Shown: piece after piece, positions 35,434 through 44,471 of the stretch | How positions within the stretch are numbered: position 1 is the first letter of the stretch | Layout of the letters: each line of letters starts with the position of its first letter | NCBI GenBank assembly: GCA_964584305.1 | Contig: CAZOZL010000006.1 | Coordinates: 1 to 64,000, forward strand | Source of the DNA: SB11 sp964584305 | GTDB lineage: Bacteria > Bacteroidota > Bacteroidia > UBA8524 | Length of the DNA: 64,000 bases | Reading direction: 5' to 3' | The notes under the pieces: generated by a model | Told to the model about the DNA's origin: nothing | Database searches by the model: none | What the model saw: the letters and a program-made list of their open reading frames with translations, nothing else | Program-made: the position numbers and the translations under genes

Positions 35434-36141
35434 ATGGATATAAATATAATTGAAGACACTTTTAGGCAAATAGGCGGGCAGTTTATTACCCCCGCTGAGG
35501 AAATTGCCGGAAAACTAAAAAATGTAAAAGCCTTTGCTTTTGATTGGGATGGCGTTTTTAATTCAGCACAAAAAAGTAAAGGACAGCCTAATGGCTTTAG
35601 CGAAGCCGATAGTATGGGCATAAACCTGCTGCGCTACGATTTTTTTTACCGTACCCAACAATTGCCTATTGCCGCCATAATAACTGGCGAAGAAAACCCT
35701 ACCGCTGTTGATTTTGCCCAACGTGAAAATTTTTATGCCCTATATTTTAAAATAAAAAACAAAGGCGAAGCACTACACCATTTTTGCAATACCTATAAAA
35801 TAGAACCTGAAAATATAGCGTGGTTTTTTGATGATGTGCTGGATTTTGGTATTGCCAAACAATGCGGTATCCGTTTTTATTTAGGCAGAAAAAGCCAACC
35901 GCTTACCACCCAATTTGTGATGGATAACCAAATGGTGGATTATATTAGCGGACACGAAGGCGGGCAAAATGCACTACGTGAGTGTAGCGAGCTAATAATG
36001 GCACTAAATGGTAACTTTGATACGCTATTGCACAACCGCTTGAGTTTTTCCCCAAACTATGCCCATTATTTTGAGAAACGCAATGCAGTAACACCTACTA
36101 TTTTTACTAAAAGCGGTGATAGTATTGTAAAAGCAAAGTAA
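35434..36141 (+). CDS. KdsC-like HAD phosphatase (probable KDO-8-P phosphatase)
   Basis: 235 residues, longer than usual KdsC (about 170) because of extra sequence of about 30 residues at the N-terminus and a C-terminal tail. HAD motif I is FAFDWDGVFN (both Asp present), motif II AAIITGEEN, motif III the Lys in KNKGEAL, motif IV FFDDVLDFGIAKQCG (GDD becomes FDD). SGHEGGQNALRECSELIMAL matches the C-terminal KdsC lobe. It would remove the phosphate from KDO-8-P. Third gene of the KDO run, 106 bases after the fusion gene; that gap carries a piece of repeat R1 (AACTAATAACTAAAGG). Confidence 0.75.
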   Translation: MDINIIEDTFRQIGGQFITPAEEIAGKLKNVKAFAFDWDGVFNSAQKSKGQPNGFSEADSMGINLLRYDFFYRTQQLPIAAIITGEENPTAVDFAQRENFYALYFKIKNKGEALHHFCNTYKIEPENIAWFFDDVLDFGIAKQCGIRFYLGRKSQPLTTQFVMDNQMVDYISGHEGGQNALRECSELIMALNGNFDTLLHNRLSFSPNYAHYFEKRNAVTPTIFTKSGDSIVKAK

Positions 36142-36221
36142 CCCATAGTGCATTCTTCTGTAATTTATATTTTAATAAATTGAATTTGTGGTAGTAGTCC
36201 ACTTAGTGTTACAAAATTGAC

Positions 36222-36260
36222 TGTACAGGTAAAAACTGCAATATATTGGTAGGGGTTAAT
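36222..36260 (-). repeat. Repeat R3, partial inverted copy
   Basis: Minus strand reads TTAACCCCTACCAATATATTG, CAGTTTTTACC, matching the first 40 bases of the copies at 16376 and 63112. It is followed by a stretch (36320-36370) whose minus strand, CATTGCGAGATAATCTTC and TTAGGTTAGCG, recurs in altered form at 58166 and 63240. Confidence 0.6.
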
Positions 36261-36381
36261 AATAGAACAGCAGGGGCTTGCGGGGTAATCGCTTTGCTAC
36301 ACATCATACAGACTGCCCGAATGCTACAGGCGCACCGCTAACCTAAGAAGATTATCTCGCAATGACGGGATTTGGGTAAAA

Positions 36382-37044
36382 CTATCGTAAGTCCACTATT
36401 TCAGCACCTGCCTTTTGCTTGGCTTTAACATCCATTTTAAAGTTGTTTTTGGTGAGTCTTTTTTTGGTATCTTGATTAGTAAGTTTATAGGTTATTTTTA
36501 CTCCGTTTTTCTTAATAATTGTGGCACTCCTAATTTGGTTTTTAGCCGCATCTACATATAGCTTCACTTTAGAGTAATCTCTGCCCTCTTTGCCTGTTTT
36601 TGGCACAAGGTCTATCACATCAATTTTTTTACCTGCTTTTGTTATTCTGCCTGCCCATACATAGTTAAAACCTCGTTCCCATATAGTAAATAGCTGTGCT
36701 GGTTGAATTTCTCGACTGGAGGGAGCGTATTTTTTAATTTGTACTTCGTTTACCTCTTTTTGCCAAGTCCAAATGGTTTTGCCATCACACATAATCTCTT
36801 GGTCACGCATATCAATTTTAAAAAACTTTTTCTTTACCCAAATAGTCCCTTTTTGGGTCATTTTGCTTTTATCAGGGTTGGTGGTAGTAATGGTAAAGTT
36901 AGCCTTAATGCTTTTGTGAGCCTTATAGGTTTTGCTTAGTTTATTAAGGATTTTTTTTGCCTTTTGCACATTATTTTGCGCTGCCAATGGTGCTACAAAA
37001 AGGGTAGTAGTGAGTAGTAAAAAAAACAGTTGCTTAATCTTCAT
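36382..37044 (-). CDS. LolA-like outer-membrane lipoprotein carrier
   Basis: 220 residues with signal peptide (MKIKQLFFLLLTTTLFVAPLAAQ). LolA fold indicators: TYKAHKSIKANFTITTTNPD near the mature N-terminus, QKGTIWVKKKFFKIDMRDQEIMCDG, and the strand KTIWTWQKEVNEVQI. It would ferry lipoproteins across the periplasm to the outer membrane. It differs from E. coli LolA in length and sequence, as is usual in this phylum. It is placed just downstream of ftsK on the same strand with 138 bases between, an order common in Bacteroidota. Confidence 0.85.
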   Translation of the reverse strand: MKIKQLFFLLLTTTLFVAPLAAQNNVQKAKKILNKLSKTYKAHKSIKANFTITTTNPDKSKMTQKGTIWVKKKFFKIDMRDQEIMCDGKTIWTWQKEVNEVQIKKYAPSSREIQPAQLFTIWERGFNYVWAGRITKAGKKIDVIDLVPKTGKEGRDYSKVKLYVDAAKNQIRSATIIKKNGVKITYKLTNQDTKKRLTKNNFKMDVKAKQKAGAEIVDLR

Positions 37045-37182
37045 TTAGTAATATTTTCTAAAAGGTGGGCGAATATACTATCATAAAGGCAAAAGCTATG
37101 CCTTTTTATTTTTGCACTTACTTACTCACGGGATATGGAATAGGTTATGCCTCTTATGTTCTGCAAATATTAGCTTGCTTGT

Positions 37183-39678
37183 TTATCCATTTAGTTCTTT
37201 AAACTTCTGCTCTAAAGTATATTCATCGGGTATTAGCACTTCGCGGGCTTTACTGCCTTCAAAAGCACCCACTATGCCTGCATTTTCCAGTTGGTCTATA
37301 ATTCTACCTGCACGGTTATACCCTAATTTTAGTTTCCGTTGTATTAGCGATGTTGAACCTTGTTGTGCCAGCACCACCACCTTTGCCGCATCTTCAAATA
37401 GGCTATCCCTATCACTATGGTCAAACTCCTCGTTTCCGCCTGCCCCTTCTTCTTGTACTTCGGGCAATAAAAAGGCATCACTATACCCTCGCTGGTTACC
37501 AATATAGCTGGTAATTTCTTCTACCTCCGGAGTATCTACAAAAGGGCATTGCAAGCGAATCATTTCGTTGCCATTGCTATATAGCATATCTCCCTTACCT
37601 ATCAGTTGGTCTGCACCACCCGTATCTAATATAGTGCGTGAATCTATTTTAGAGGTTACCCTAAAGGCTATTCGTGCAGGGAAATTAGCTTTTATAGTAC
37701 CCGTAATTATGTTTACAGAGGGGCGTTGCGTGGCTATAATTAGGTGGATGCCTATTGCCCTTGCCAGTTGTGCCAATCGGGCTATGGGCTGCTCTACCTC
37801 TTTGCCTGCGGTCATCATTAAATCGGCAAGTTCATCTACTACTACTACAATATAGGGTAAAAACTTGTGCTTGTTTTTATCAGTAGGGGGTAGTTTTCTG
37901 GCTACAAAACGTGCATTGTATTCTTTTATATTTCTCACCGCAGCATCTTGCAGCAGGTTGTAGCGTTCGTCCATCTCAATACACAAGCTATTTAGTGTAT
38001 TTACTACTTTTTTTGTATCGGTAATAATCGCCTCTCCATCCCCTGGTATTTTGGCAAGGTAGTGGCGTTCTATACGTTTGTATAGGGTAAGCTCTACCTT
38101 TTTAGGGTCAATTAAAACAAATTTTAGCTGGCTGGGATGTTTTTTATATAGTAATGATACTAATAAGGCATTTATCCCTACTGATTTACCTTGCCCCGTA
38201 GCTCCCGCCATAAGCAAGTGAGGCATTTTAGCCAAATCGGCAACGTATATCTCGTTGGCAATAGTTTTGCCTAATATTACGGGCAAATCGGCAGTACTAT
38301 TCCGAAATTTTGCACTCGCCGATACAGTACTCATAGGCACAATTTCGGGCTTTTTATTAGGCACTTCTATCCCTATTGTTCCTTTGCCTGGTATGGGTGC
38401 AATAATTCTAATACCCAATGCCGCCAAGCTAAGTGCTATATCATCTTCAAGGTTTTTAATCCGTGAAATTCTAACACCTGCTTCGGGTATAATCTCGTAC
38501 AGGGTAACTGTTGGGCCTATGGTTGCTTTTATTTGTGCAACCCCTATACCATAGTTTTTTAGGGTTTCAACAATCATATTTTTGTTGCTCTCCAATTCCT
38601 CTTGGTCAATCACTTTCTTAGTATCGCCATAGTCTTTTAGCAATTCTAACGTGGGGAATTTAAAGCCTGAAAGGTCTAAAGTAGGGTCGTATGGGGCATC
38701 TAAACCCCCTCTATTTACTTCTCCTTTAGGTTTTTCTACCGTCTCTTCAACTGTGGTTTCAATACTCAACTCAAGGTTATCATCGCTTGTTGTATCGGGT
38801 TTTGGTATAGTAGTTTCAAAAGGAGGGTTTTCCTCATTTTTTACAATTAGTTTAATATCATCAGGATTCCTGCTTTCACTATCGCCAATGCCTTTATCTT
38901 CGGTAAATGAGGCATCTATATCTTCATCATTACCCATAATGGCGGTTTCTTCTGCCATTTCAGAAGTGCTTAAACGACCTCCATTATCTGTTGTAGCTTC
39001 ATCATTAGCAGCTTCTAAGGTTTCTTTTAGTTTTTTATTTTTAATAGCTAAGTTAAGATTATATACTACTATTAAAAATGTAAGTAAATAGAAAAATAAG
39101 AAAATGCCTGTTCCCGCAACCCCCATTAAACCCTTTAGCCATAGGTAACCATGGTAACCAAATGCGCCCCCTAAAAAAGGAAAGGATGCCCCCAATAACA
39201 TCCCCATTAGCAATGCCAGCCATATCACAATAAAAAATGAGTAACGTATGGTTTTAAGAAAAGGAAGTAACTTAATTTTAAAGGTAAGTTTTGCACCGCC
39301 AACAATTAGAATTACTGGGATAGCAAAACTGGCAATACCAAACCATTTATGAATAAATATATGCCCCAACAATGCCCCAAACATACCCATTGTGTTTTTG
39401 GCAGCATCAGGGTTTGCGGCTATAAAATTATCCCACCCGAAACCAAAAACTACGTTTTGGTCTGTTTTCCAAGTAAACAAAAACGATACGAACGAGATAG
39501 CCATAAATATAGCGGTAAGCATTAAAAAAGCACCAAACACTTGCCTTGCCCGTTCGTCTTGTAGCAATACCCATTGCCAAAAAACTTTTCGGGTAATGGG
39601 TTTGTCTTTACTTTTTTTCTCGCTCTCAAAATCGGCAGTTTTGCCTTTTTTGTTTCGTAGTGTATTTTGCTTACTCAT
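37183..39678 (-). CDS. ftsK: DNA translocase FtsK/SpoIIIE
   Basis: 831 residues. Four or five N-terminal membrane helices (residues 45-215), an acidic linker (about 220-340), the alpha/beta motor with Walker A GATGQGKSVGINALL and Walker B VVVDELADLMM, and a C-terminal gamma winged-helix domain (VVLAQQGSTSLIQRKLKLGY ... NAGIVGAFEGSKAREVLI). It pumps chromosomal DNA at the septum toward dif; gamma recognises KOPS-like sites and activates XerCD. ATG start. lolA follows on the same strand. Confidence 0.96.
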   Translation of the reverse strand: MSKQNTLRNKKGKTADFESEKKSKDKPITRKVFWQWVLLQDERARQVFGAFLMLTAIFMAISFVSFLFTWKTDQNVVFGFGWDNFIAANPDAAKNTMGMFGALLGHIFIHKWFGIASFAIPVILIVGGAKLTFKIKLLPFLKTIRYSFFIVIWLALLMGMLLGASFPFLGGAFGYHGYLWLKGLMGVAGTGIFLFFYLLTFLIVVYNLNLAIKNKKLKETLEAANDEATTDNGGRLSTSEMAEETAIMGNDEDIDASFTEDKGIGDSESRNPDDIKLIVKNEENPPFETTIPKPDTTSDDNLELSIETTVEETVEKPKGEVNRGGLDAPYDPTLDLSGFKFPTLELLKDYGDTKKVIDQEELESNKNMIVETLKNYGIGVAQIKATIGPTVTLYEIIPEAGVRISRIKNLEDDIALSLAALGIRIIAPIPGKGTIGIEVPNKKPEIVPMSTVSASAKFRNSTADLPVILGKTIANEIYVADLAKMPHLLMAGATGQGKSVGINALLVSLLYKKHPSQLKFVLIDPKKVELTLYKRIERHYLAKIPGDGEAIITDTKKVVNTLNSLCIEMDERYNLLQDAAVRNIKEYNARFVARKLPPTDKNKHKFLPYIVVVVDELADLMMTAGKEVEQPIARLAQLARAIGIHLIIATQRPSVNIITGTIKANFPARIAFRVTSKIDSRTILDTGGADQLIGKGDMLYSNGNEMIRLQCPFVDTPEVEEITSYIGNQRGYSDAFLLPEVQEEGAGGNEEFDHSDRDSLFEDAAKVVVLAQQGSTSLIQRKLKLGYNRAGRIIDQLENAGIVGAFEGSKAREVLIPDEYTLEQKFKELNG

Positions 39679-39971
39679 GGGTATTGGGCTAGCTTATAGT
39701 TTACTATATAAACATACCTTGCCAACGCAAATTTATTAGGTGTGCGCTATAAACTTAAACGTAGTTGTACACAAGGTATTGCAGGTGTGCTAAAATGTGG
39801 ATTTTACCCCAAAACAAAACCTCGCCTGCCTGCTTCTATACACCTGCGGTAGTATGTACAAACGGGTTATCATTCTGTATGGAATTTGACGGGAGGCAAG
39901 CGTAAGTATTAAAGTATTTTTTGTACCCCCTTCTACACCTTTGTTTTAAAGTTGGGAAGGGTCTGCTTTTT

Positions 39972-41414
39972 TTATTCTACTTTGCTAATTTTTACGGCGT
40001 TGGTCATAGATTTTTCGTGTATGGGCATACTTGCTGTATTTACCACAATATCGCCTGTTTTGACAAAGCCTTTTTCTTTCAAAATCTCGTTTACATCGTG
40101 TATAGTTTCATCGGTAGTAACAAACTTATCGTAGTAAAACCCTCTAATCCCCCATACCAAACTTAGTGTATTAAGCAAAGGGCGATTATTGGTAAATATA
40201 AATATTCTTGCTTTGGGGCGATAACTTGCCAATTTAAAGGCGGTGTACCCCGAGCGTGTCATAGAACTAATTGCTTTTGCATTTTTCACGTGCAAACTCA
40301 TTCTGGCAGCGGTAAAACAAATTACATCAGTAGGGTAAGTTCGTTGCCCTATATCCTCAGGCCCTTTACCTTTATCGTATATAAGCTCTTGGGCTTCTAT
40401 ATGGCGCACAATGCGTTCCATTGTTTTAATTGCCTCTACGGGATACTTTCCTACCGATGTTTCAGCACTCAACATTACTGCATCAGCACCATCTAATACT
40501 GCGTTTGCAACGTCATTAGTTTCGGCTCGGGTGGGTGTGGGGTTATGTATCATGCTCTCCATCATTTGGGTAGCAATAATTACAGGTTTTGATGCTTCAA
40601 TACATTTACGCACAATATCTTTTTGTATCAAAGGCACCTCTTCTAAAGGTACTTCCACGCCCAAATCGCCTCGTGCTACCATAACAGCGTCGGCAATCTC
40701 TATAATCGCATCAATATTTTTAACGGCTTCGGGTTTCTCTATTTTGGCTACTACTTTGGTGCGTTTCTCTTGACGAGCGATAATATTTTTTAACTCGTGT
40801 ATTTCTTCTGCTTTCCGTACAAATGATAAGCCAATCCATTCTACATCGTGTTTCAACCCAAACTCAATATCGGCAACATCTTTTTTGGTAATACTGGGTA
40901 TAGAAAGATTGGTTTGTGGAAGGTTAAATCCTTTTTTTGATGATAGTACTCCACCATGAATAACCTTTACCTTTATCTCTTTACGGTTAATAATGTCTAA
41001 TACTTTTAACTCTACCTTTCCATCATCTAAAAGTATTTTATGCCCTTTTTTAATGTCTTTGGTAAGCATATCATACTTAATGTAAAATTTTTCGGCTGTT
41101 CCTAAGCATTTCTCGGTGGTAATGATAATTATCTTTCCGCTCTCTAATAAAATACTATCGTTTTCTACTTCCCCTATACGCAGCTTGGGACCTTGTAGGT
41201 CTAATAATATGCCTACATAGCTGTTTAGCTCTTCATTTATTTTTCTAATATTGAGAATGGCTTTTTCGTGGTCTTCGTAAGCTCCGTGCGAAAAATTGAG
41301 CCTACACACATCCACCCCCTCTTTTATTATTTCCTTTAACTTATCATAGCTAGCGGTAGAAGGACCAATAGTGGCAATAATTTTTGTCCGATTAAATTTC
41401 GATCTAAATTTCAT
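39972..41414 (-). CDS. pyk: Pyruvate kinase
   Basis: 480 residues. Converts phosphoenolpyruvate and ADP to pyruvate and ATP. Signatures: TKIIATIGPSTASYDKL near the N-terminus, the active-site region AKIEKPEAVKNIDAII with the catalytic Lys, ARGDLGVEVPLEEVP, and the regulatory ATQMMESMIHNPTPTRAE and DAVMLSAETSVGKYP. Full length with B and C domains. Downstream of the IPExxxVDY gene with 12 bases between, forming one minus-strand operon. This pairing, divergent from acpP-fabF-rnc, is characteristic of Bacteroidota. Confidence 0.97.
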   Translation of the reverse strand: MKFRSKFNRTKIIATIGPSTASYDKLKEIIKEGVDVCRLNFSHGAYEDHEKAILNIRKINEELNSYVGILLDLQGPKLRIGEVENDSILLESGKIIIITTEKCLGTAEKFYIKYDMLTKDIKKGHKILLDDGKVELKVLDIINRKEIKVKVIHGGVLSSKKGFNLPQTNLSIPSITKKDVADIEFGLKHDVEWIGLSFVRKAEEIHELKNIIARQEKRTKVVAKIEKPEAVKNIDAIIEIADAVMVARGDLGVEVPLEEVPLIQKDIVRKCIEASKPVIIATQMMESMIHNPTPTRAETNDVANAVLDGADAVMLSAETSVGKYPVEAIKTMERIVRHIEAQELIYDKGKGPEDIGQRTYPTDVICFTAARMSLHVKNAKAISSMTRSGYTAFKLASYRPKARIFIFTNNRPLLNTLSLVWGIRGFYYDKFVTTDETIHDVNEILKEKGFVKTGDIVVNTASMPIHEKSMTNAVKISKVE

Positions 41415-41426
41415 AAAATAGTGTTG

Positions 41427-41885
41427 TCAAAAATATAACATCTCTTTGTTTCGTAGCGTTTCCCACTCCACCTCATACAAGGTAAGTACCAAAGGAAGTG
41501 CCTTTAATTGCAGTAAAAAATCCTCCCAAGTTATTTCGCTCTGGTCTCCTTTCATCTGCAAAAAGTAATTGGTATTTCTATGCTCGGGTATTAAAATTGT
41601 TCTGTTTGTTTTGTTGGCTATTAGCCTAATAGTAGTATCGTACTCCTCATCCACATATTCAAAACATTGTATAAATATGTCATCACCTCTTTTGTGTGTG
41701 TAAAACAAATCGTCTTCCCTAAGCAGCCGCAAATGTAATGTATTGTTTACTTGCCATGCCAATTTATATGCAGGCACTACTGCCACTATGCCTACCATCT
41801 TTATAGGAGTAGTTGTTGGTGGCTCGCCAGCACCAAACAATTGTAACGGTTTATTTTTTTGTTTAGCCACTATAATGGGGTACAA
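41427..41885 (-). CDS. IPExxxVDY family protein
   Basis: Up to 152 residues. The sequence ILIPEHRNTNYFLQMKG carries the IPE-x3-xxY signature in a diverged form (TNY for VDY). The family is restricted to Bacteroidota, has no known function, and regularly sits between rnc and pyk, as here. The start is unclear: TTG 41885, GTG 41870, or ATG 41798 (beginning MVGIVAVVPAYKLAWQ). The last gives about 123 residues and matches where family members usually begin. Confidence 0.8.
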   Translation of the reverse strand: MYPIIVAKQKNKPLQLFGAGEPPTTTPIKMVGIVAVVPAYKLAWQVNNTLHLRLLREDDLFYTHKRGDDIFIQCFEYVDEEYDTTIRLIANKTNRTILIPEHRNTNYFLQMKGDQSEITWEDFLLQLKALPLVLTLYEVEWETLRNKEMLYF

Positions 41886-41970
41886 TTAAGGAAGATGTTT
41901 TTTTTATTGTGTTTTTCTTTTAAAAAGCAGTTATTTGCAGCTTCAAAATTAACCAAAAAAGGAGAAGAAA

Positions 41971-42207
41971 ATGTCAGATATCGCATCAAGAGTTAAATCG
42001 ATTATTATCGACAAACTAAGTGTTGAAGAGAGCGAGGTTACTATAGAGGCTAACTTCACTAATGATCTGGGAGCAGACTCTTTAGACACTGTTGAACTAA
42101 TTATGGAATTTGAGAAAGAGTTTAACATCTCTATTCCCGACGACCAAGCTGAAAACATAGCTACGGTTGGGCAGGCAATAGACTACATTGAAAAAGCCGA
42201 TAAATAA
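41971..42207 (+). CDS. acpP: Acyl carrier protein
   Basis: 78 residues, highly acidic. The 4'-phosphopantetheine attachment serine is S37 in LGADSLDTVELIMEFE. It carries growing fatty acyl chains on the phosphopantetheine arm. The start lies after AAAAGGAGAAGAAA, a purine-rich stretch that could serve as a strong ribosome binding site. First gene of acpP-fabF-rnc, 24 bases before fabF. Confidence 0.97.
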   Translation: MSDIASRVKSIIIDKLSVEESEVTIEANFTNDLGADSLDTVELIMEFEKEFNISIPDDQAENIATVGQAIDYIEKADK

Positions 42208-42231
42208 TTTTTTTAACTTAACATTACCCGA

Positions 42232-43485
42232 ATGCAGCTTAAAAGAGTTGTAATTACGGGGATTGGTGCCCTTACCCCCATAGGTAATACTGCCCAAGAA
42301 TATTGGGACGGTTTGAGAAATGGAGTAAGCGGGGCTGCCCCAATTACCCGCTTTGATGCTTCAAAGTTTAAAACCCGCTTTGCTTGTGAGGTAAAAAACT
42401 ACGATGCCCTTAACTATTTCGATAGAAAAGAAGCTCGTAGATTAGACCCTTATACCCAATATGCGCTTATTTCATCTGCCGAAGCCGTTGCCGATAGTGG
42501 TATTGATAACGACAAGGTAGATAAAAACCGTATAGGAGTTATATTTGGTACTGGAATTGGCGGGCTAACCAGCTTTTTTAATGAAGTGATGGATTATGCA
42601 AAAGGAGACGGGACACCACGTTTCAATCCTTTTTTTATCCCTATGATGATTGCCGATATTGCCGCAGGGCAAATATCTATTAAATACGGTTTTCGTGGTC
42701 CTAACTATGCTACTGTATCTGCTTGTGCAACATCAAACCACTCTATAATAGACTCGCTTAATTATATTAGACTGGGCAAGGCTGATGCTATTGTTGCAGG
42801 CGGTAGCGAGGCTTGTGTGAACCAGCCTGCTATTGGTGGTTTCAACTCTATGAAAGCACTTAGCAGCCGTAACGATGATTATAAAACAGCATCACGCCCT
42901 TTTGATAAAGAACGTGATGGATTTGTATTAGGAGAAGGTAGCGCATCGCTGGTTTTAGAAGAATACGAACACGCCAAAGCACGTGGCGCAAAAATATATG
43001 CTGAAGTTGTAGGTGGAGGCATGAGTGCTGATGCTTACCATATTACAGCGCCCCACCCTGAAGGGCTGGGCGTTATCACAGTAATGAAAAATGCTTTGAA
43101 TGATGCTGGCTTGCAAGCCTCTGATATTGATTATATAAACGTACATGGAACATCTACCCCATTAGGAGATGTTGCCGAACTAAAAGCTATAAAAGAAATT
43201 TTTGGTGAACACGTTTATAAATTGAATATTAGCAGTACCAAAAGCATGACTGGGCATTTATTAGGAGCGGCTGGAGCAGTTGAAGCATTAGCCTCAATTA
43301 TGGCATTAAAAGAAGGAATTATACCGCCCACTATAAACCATAGCACCACAGACCCTGCCGTTGATGATAAGCTAAACCTTACATTAAATAAAACACAACA
43401 CCGTGAAGTGAAATATGCCCTAAGCAATACCTTTGGCTTTGGCGGACACAACGCAAGTGTAATATTGAAAAAATACGAGGACTAA
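42232..43485 (+). CDS. fabF: 3-oxoacyl-[acyl-carrier-protein] synthase II
   Basis: 417 residues. The Cys-His-His active site is visible: TVSACATSNHSI (nucleophile Cys near residue 163), NVHGTSTPLGD, and SMTGHLLGAAGAVEA. The N-terminus KRVVITGIGALTPIG is typical of FabF. It elongates acyl-ACP with malonyl-ACP. Co-transcribed with acpP and rnc (17 bases to rnc). Confidence 0.97.
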   Translation: MQLKRVVITGIGALTPIGNTAQEYWDGLRNGVSGAAPITRFDASKFKTRFACEVKNYDALNYFDRKEARRLDPYTQYALISSAEAVADSGIDNDKVDKNRIGVIFGTGIGGLTSFFNEVMDYAKGDGTPRFNPFFIPMMIADIAAGQISIKYGFRGPNYATVSACATSNHSIIDSLNYIRLGKADAIVAGGSEACVNQPAIGGFNSMKALSSRNDDYKTASRPFDKERDGFVLGEGSASLVLEEYEHAKARGAKIYAEVVGGGMSADAYHITAPHPEGLGVITVMKNALNDAGLQASDIDYINVHGTSTPLGDVAELKAIKEIFGEHVYKLNISSTKSMTGHLLGAAGAVEALASIMALKEGIIPPTINHSTTDPAVDDKLNLTLNKTQHREVKYALSNTFGFGGHNASVILKKYED

Positions 43486-43502
43486 CCACTCGCCTTGCCC
43501 TT

Positions 43503-44225
43503 TTGTTTTCTATACTAAAAAAAAACAGCAAGAATACCTTATTCATTAAATCGCTTAAAAACCTTATCGGTTTTAAGCCTAAAAATGTTGCGCTATATCG
43601 GCAAGCATTTCGCCACCACTCTGCCGCTACAAAGTATGATATTAAAGAAGGTAGAATTAGCAATGAGCGTTTAGAGTATTTGGGTGATGCCGTGCTTAGT
43701 TCTATAATAGCCGAAGTTCTTTTTACTACCTATCCCACAAAAAACGAAGGTTTTTTAACAGAAGTAAGAGCCAAAATTGTTAGCCGTGATAACCTGTGCG
43801 ACCTTGCCCGAAAAATGGGTTTAGAAAATTTTTTAGAATATGATAAAAGCATACGAGGTAATAGAACAATTATAAGATCGCTTAGTGGTAACGCCTTTGA
43901 AGCCTTACTGGGTGCTATATATTTGGATAAAGGCTATAACTTTACCCGTACATTTATTAAAAAACGCATACTACTGCCCCATATTGATTTGCAGCATATG
44001 GCTGAAAAAGAAATTAACTTTAAAAGTAAGTTGATTGAGTATTGCCAAAAAAACAAAAAAAAGGTTGACTTTGAAGTGTTGGAAGAACGCAAACAAGGCA
44101 AACATAAAAGCTATTTGGTAGCCGTAAAAATTGAGGACGAAGAAATGGGCAGAGGCGAGGATTTCTCGAAAAAGAAGGCAGAACAAATTGCTGCACAAAA
44201 AGCCTGTGAAATTATTTTTGCCTGA
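43503..44225 (+). CDS. rnc: Ribonuclease III
   Basis: 240 residues. The RNase III signature NERLEYLGDAVLSSII holds the catalytic acids, and a second acid is in GNAFEALLGAIYLDKGY. The C-terminal double-stranded RNA binding domain spans about residues 170-240 (FKSKLIEYCQKNKKKVDFEV ... KKKAEQIAAQKACEIIF). Cuts dsRNA in rRNA maturation. The start appears to be TTG 43503; the frame has no ATG before the conserved FIKSLKNLIGFKPKN block. Confidence 0.93.
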   Translation: MFSILKKNSKNTLFIKSLKNLIGFKPKNVALYRQAFRHHSAATKYDIKEGRISNERLEYLGDAVLSSIIAEVLFTTYPTKNEGFLTEVRAKIVSRDNLCDLARKMGLENFLEYDKSIRGNRTIIRSLSGNAFEALLGAIYLDKGYNFTRTFIKKRILLPHIDLQHMAEKEINFKSKLIEYCQKNKKKVDFEVLEERKQGKHKSYLVAVKIEDEEMGRGEDFSKKKAEQIAAQKACEIIFA

Positions 44226-44411
44226 AAAATGATTACTCACAAAAGAAGTAACCTCACTTAAAAACATTTTTCTCCATCACTTTCATGTAAAAAAGAGATT
44301 TTTAAGGCATTAACTACATAGTTTACCCCTATAATGGTAAAAAATGTAAAAAAGTACCGTAATCATCCTTTAAATTATGGGTAAAAACCTGTAAACATGG
44401 CAAACAAATAT

Positions 44412-44419
44412 TAACTTTG
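44412..44419 (+). promoter_or_regulatory. -7 box (TAACTTTG) of the citrate synthase gene
   Basis: TAnnTTTG match 52 nt upstream of the ATG. Confidence 0.45.
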
Positions 44420-44471
44420 GCAAGTTTAAAGGTTTGTAGTAGAAAAATATTTTATACCCAACGCATTTATA

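Noticed and set aside
37112..37507. Open frame on the + strand across the ftsK 3' end
   Set aside because: Antisense to the FtsK gamma domain; no start signal and Ser-rich shadow composition.
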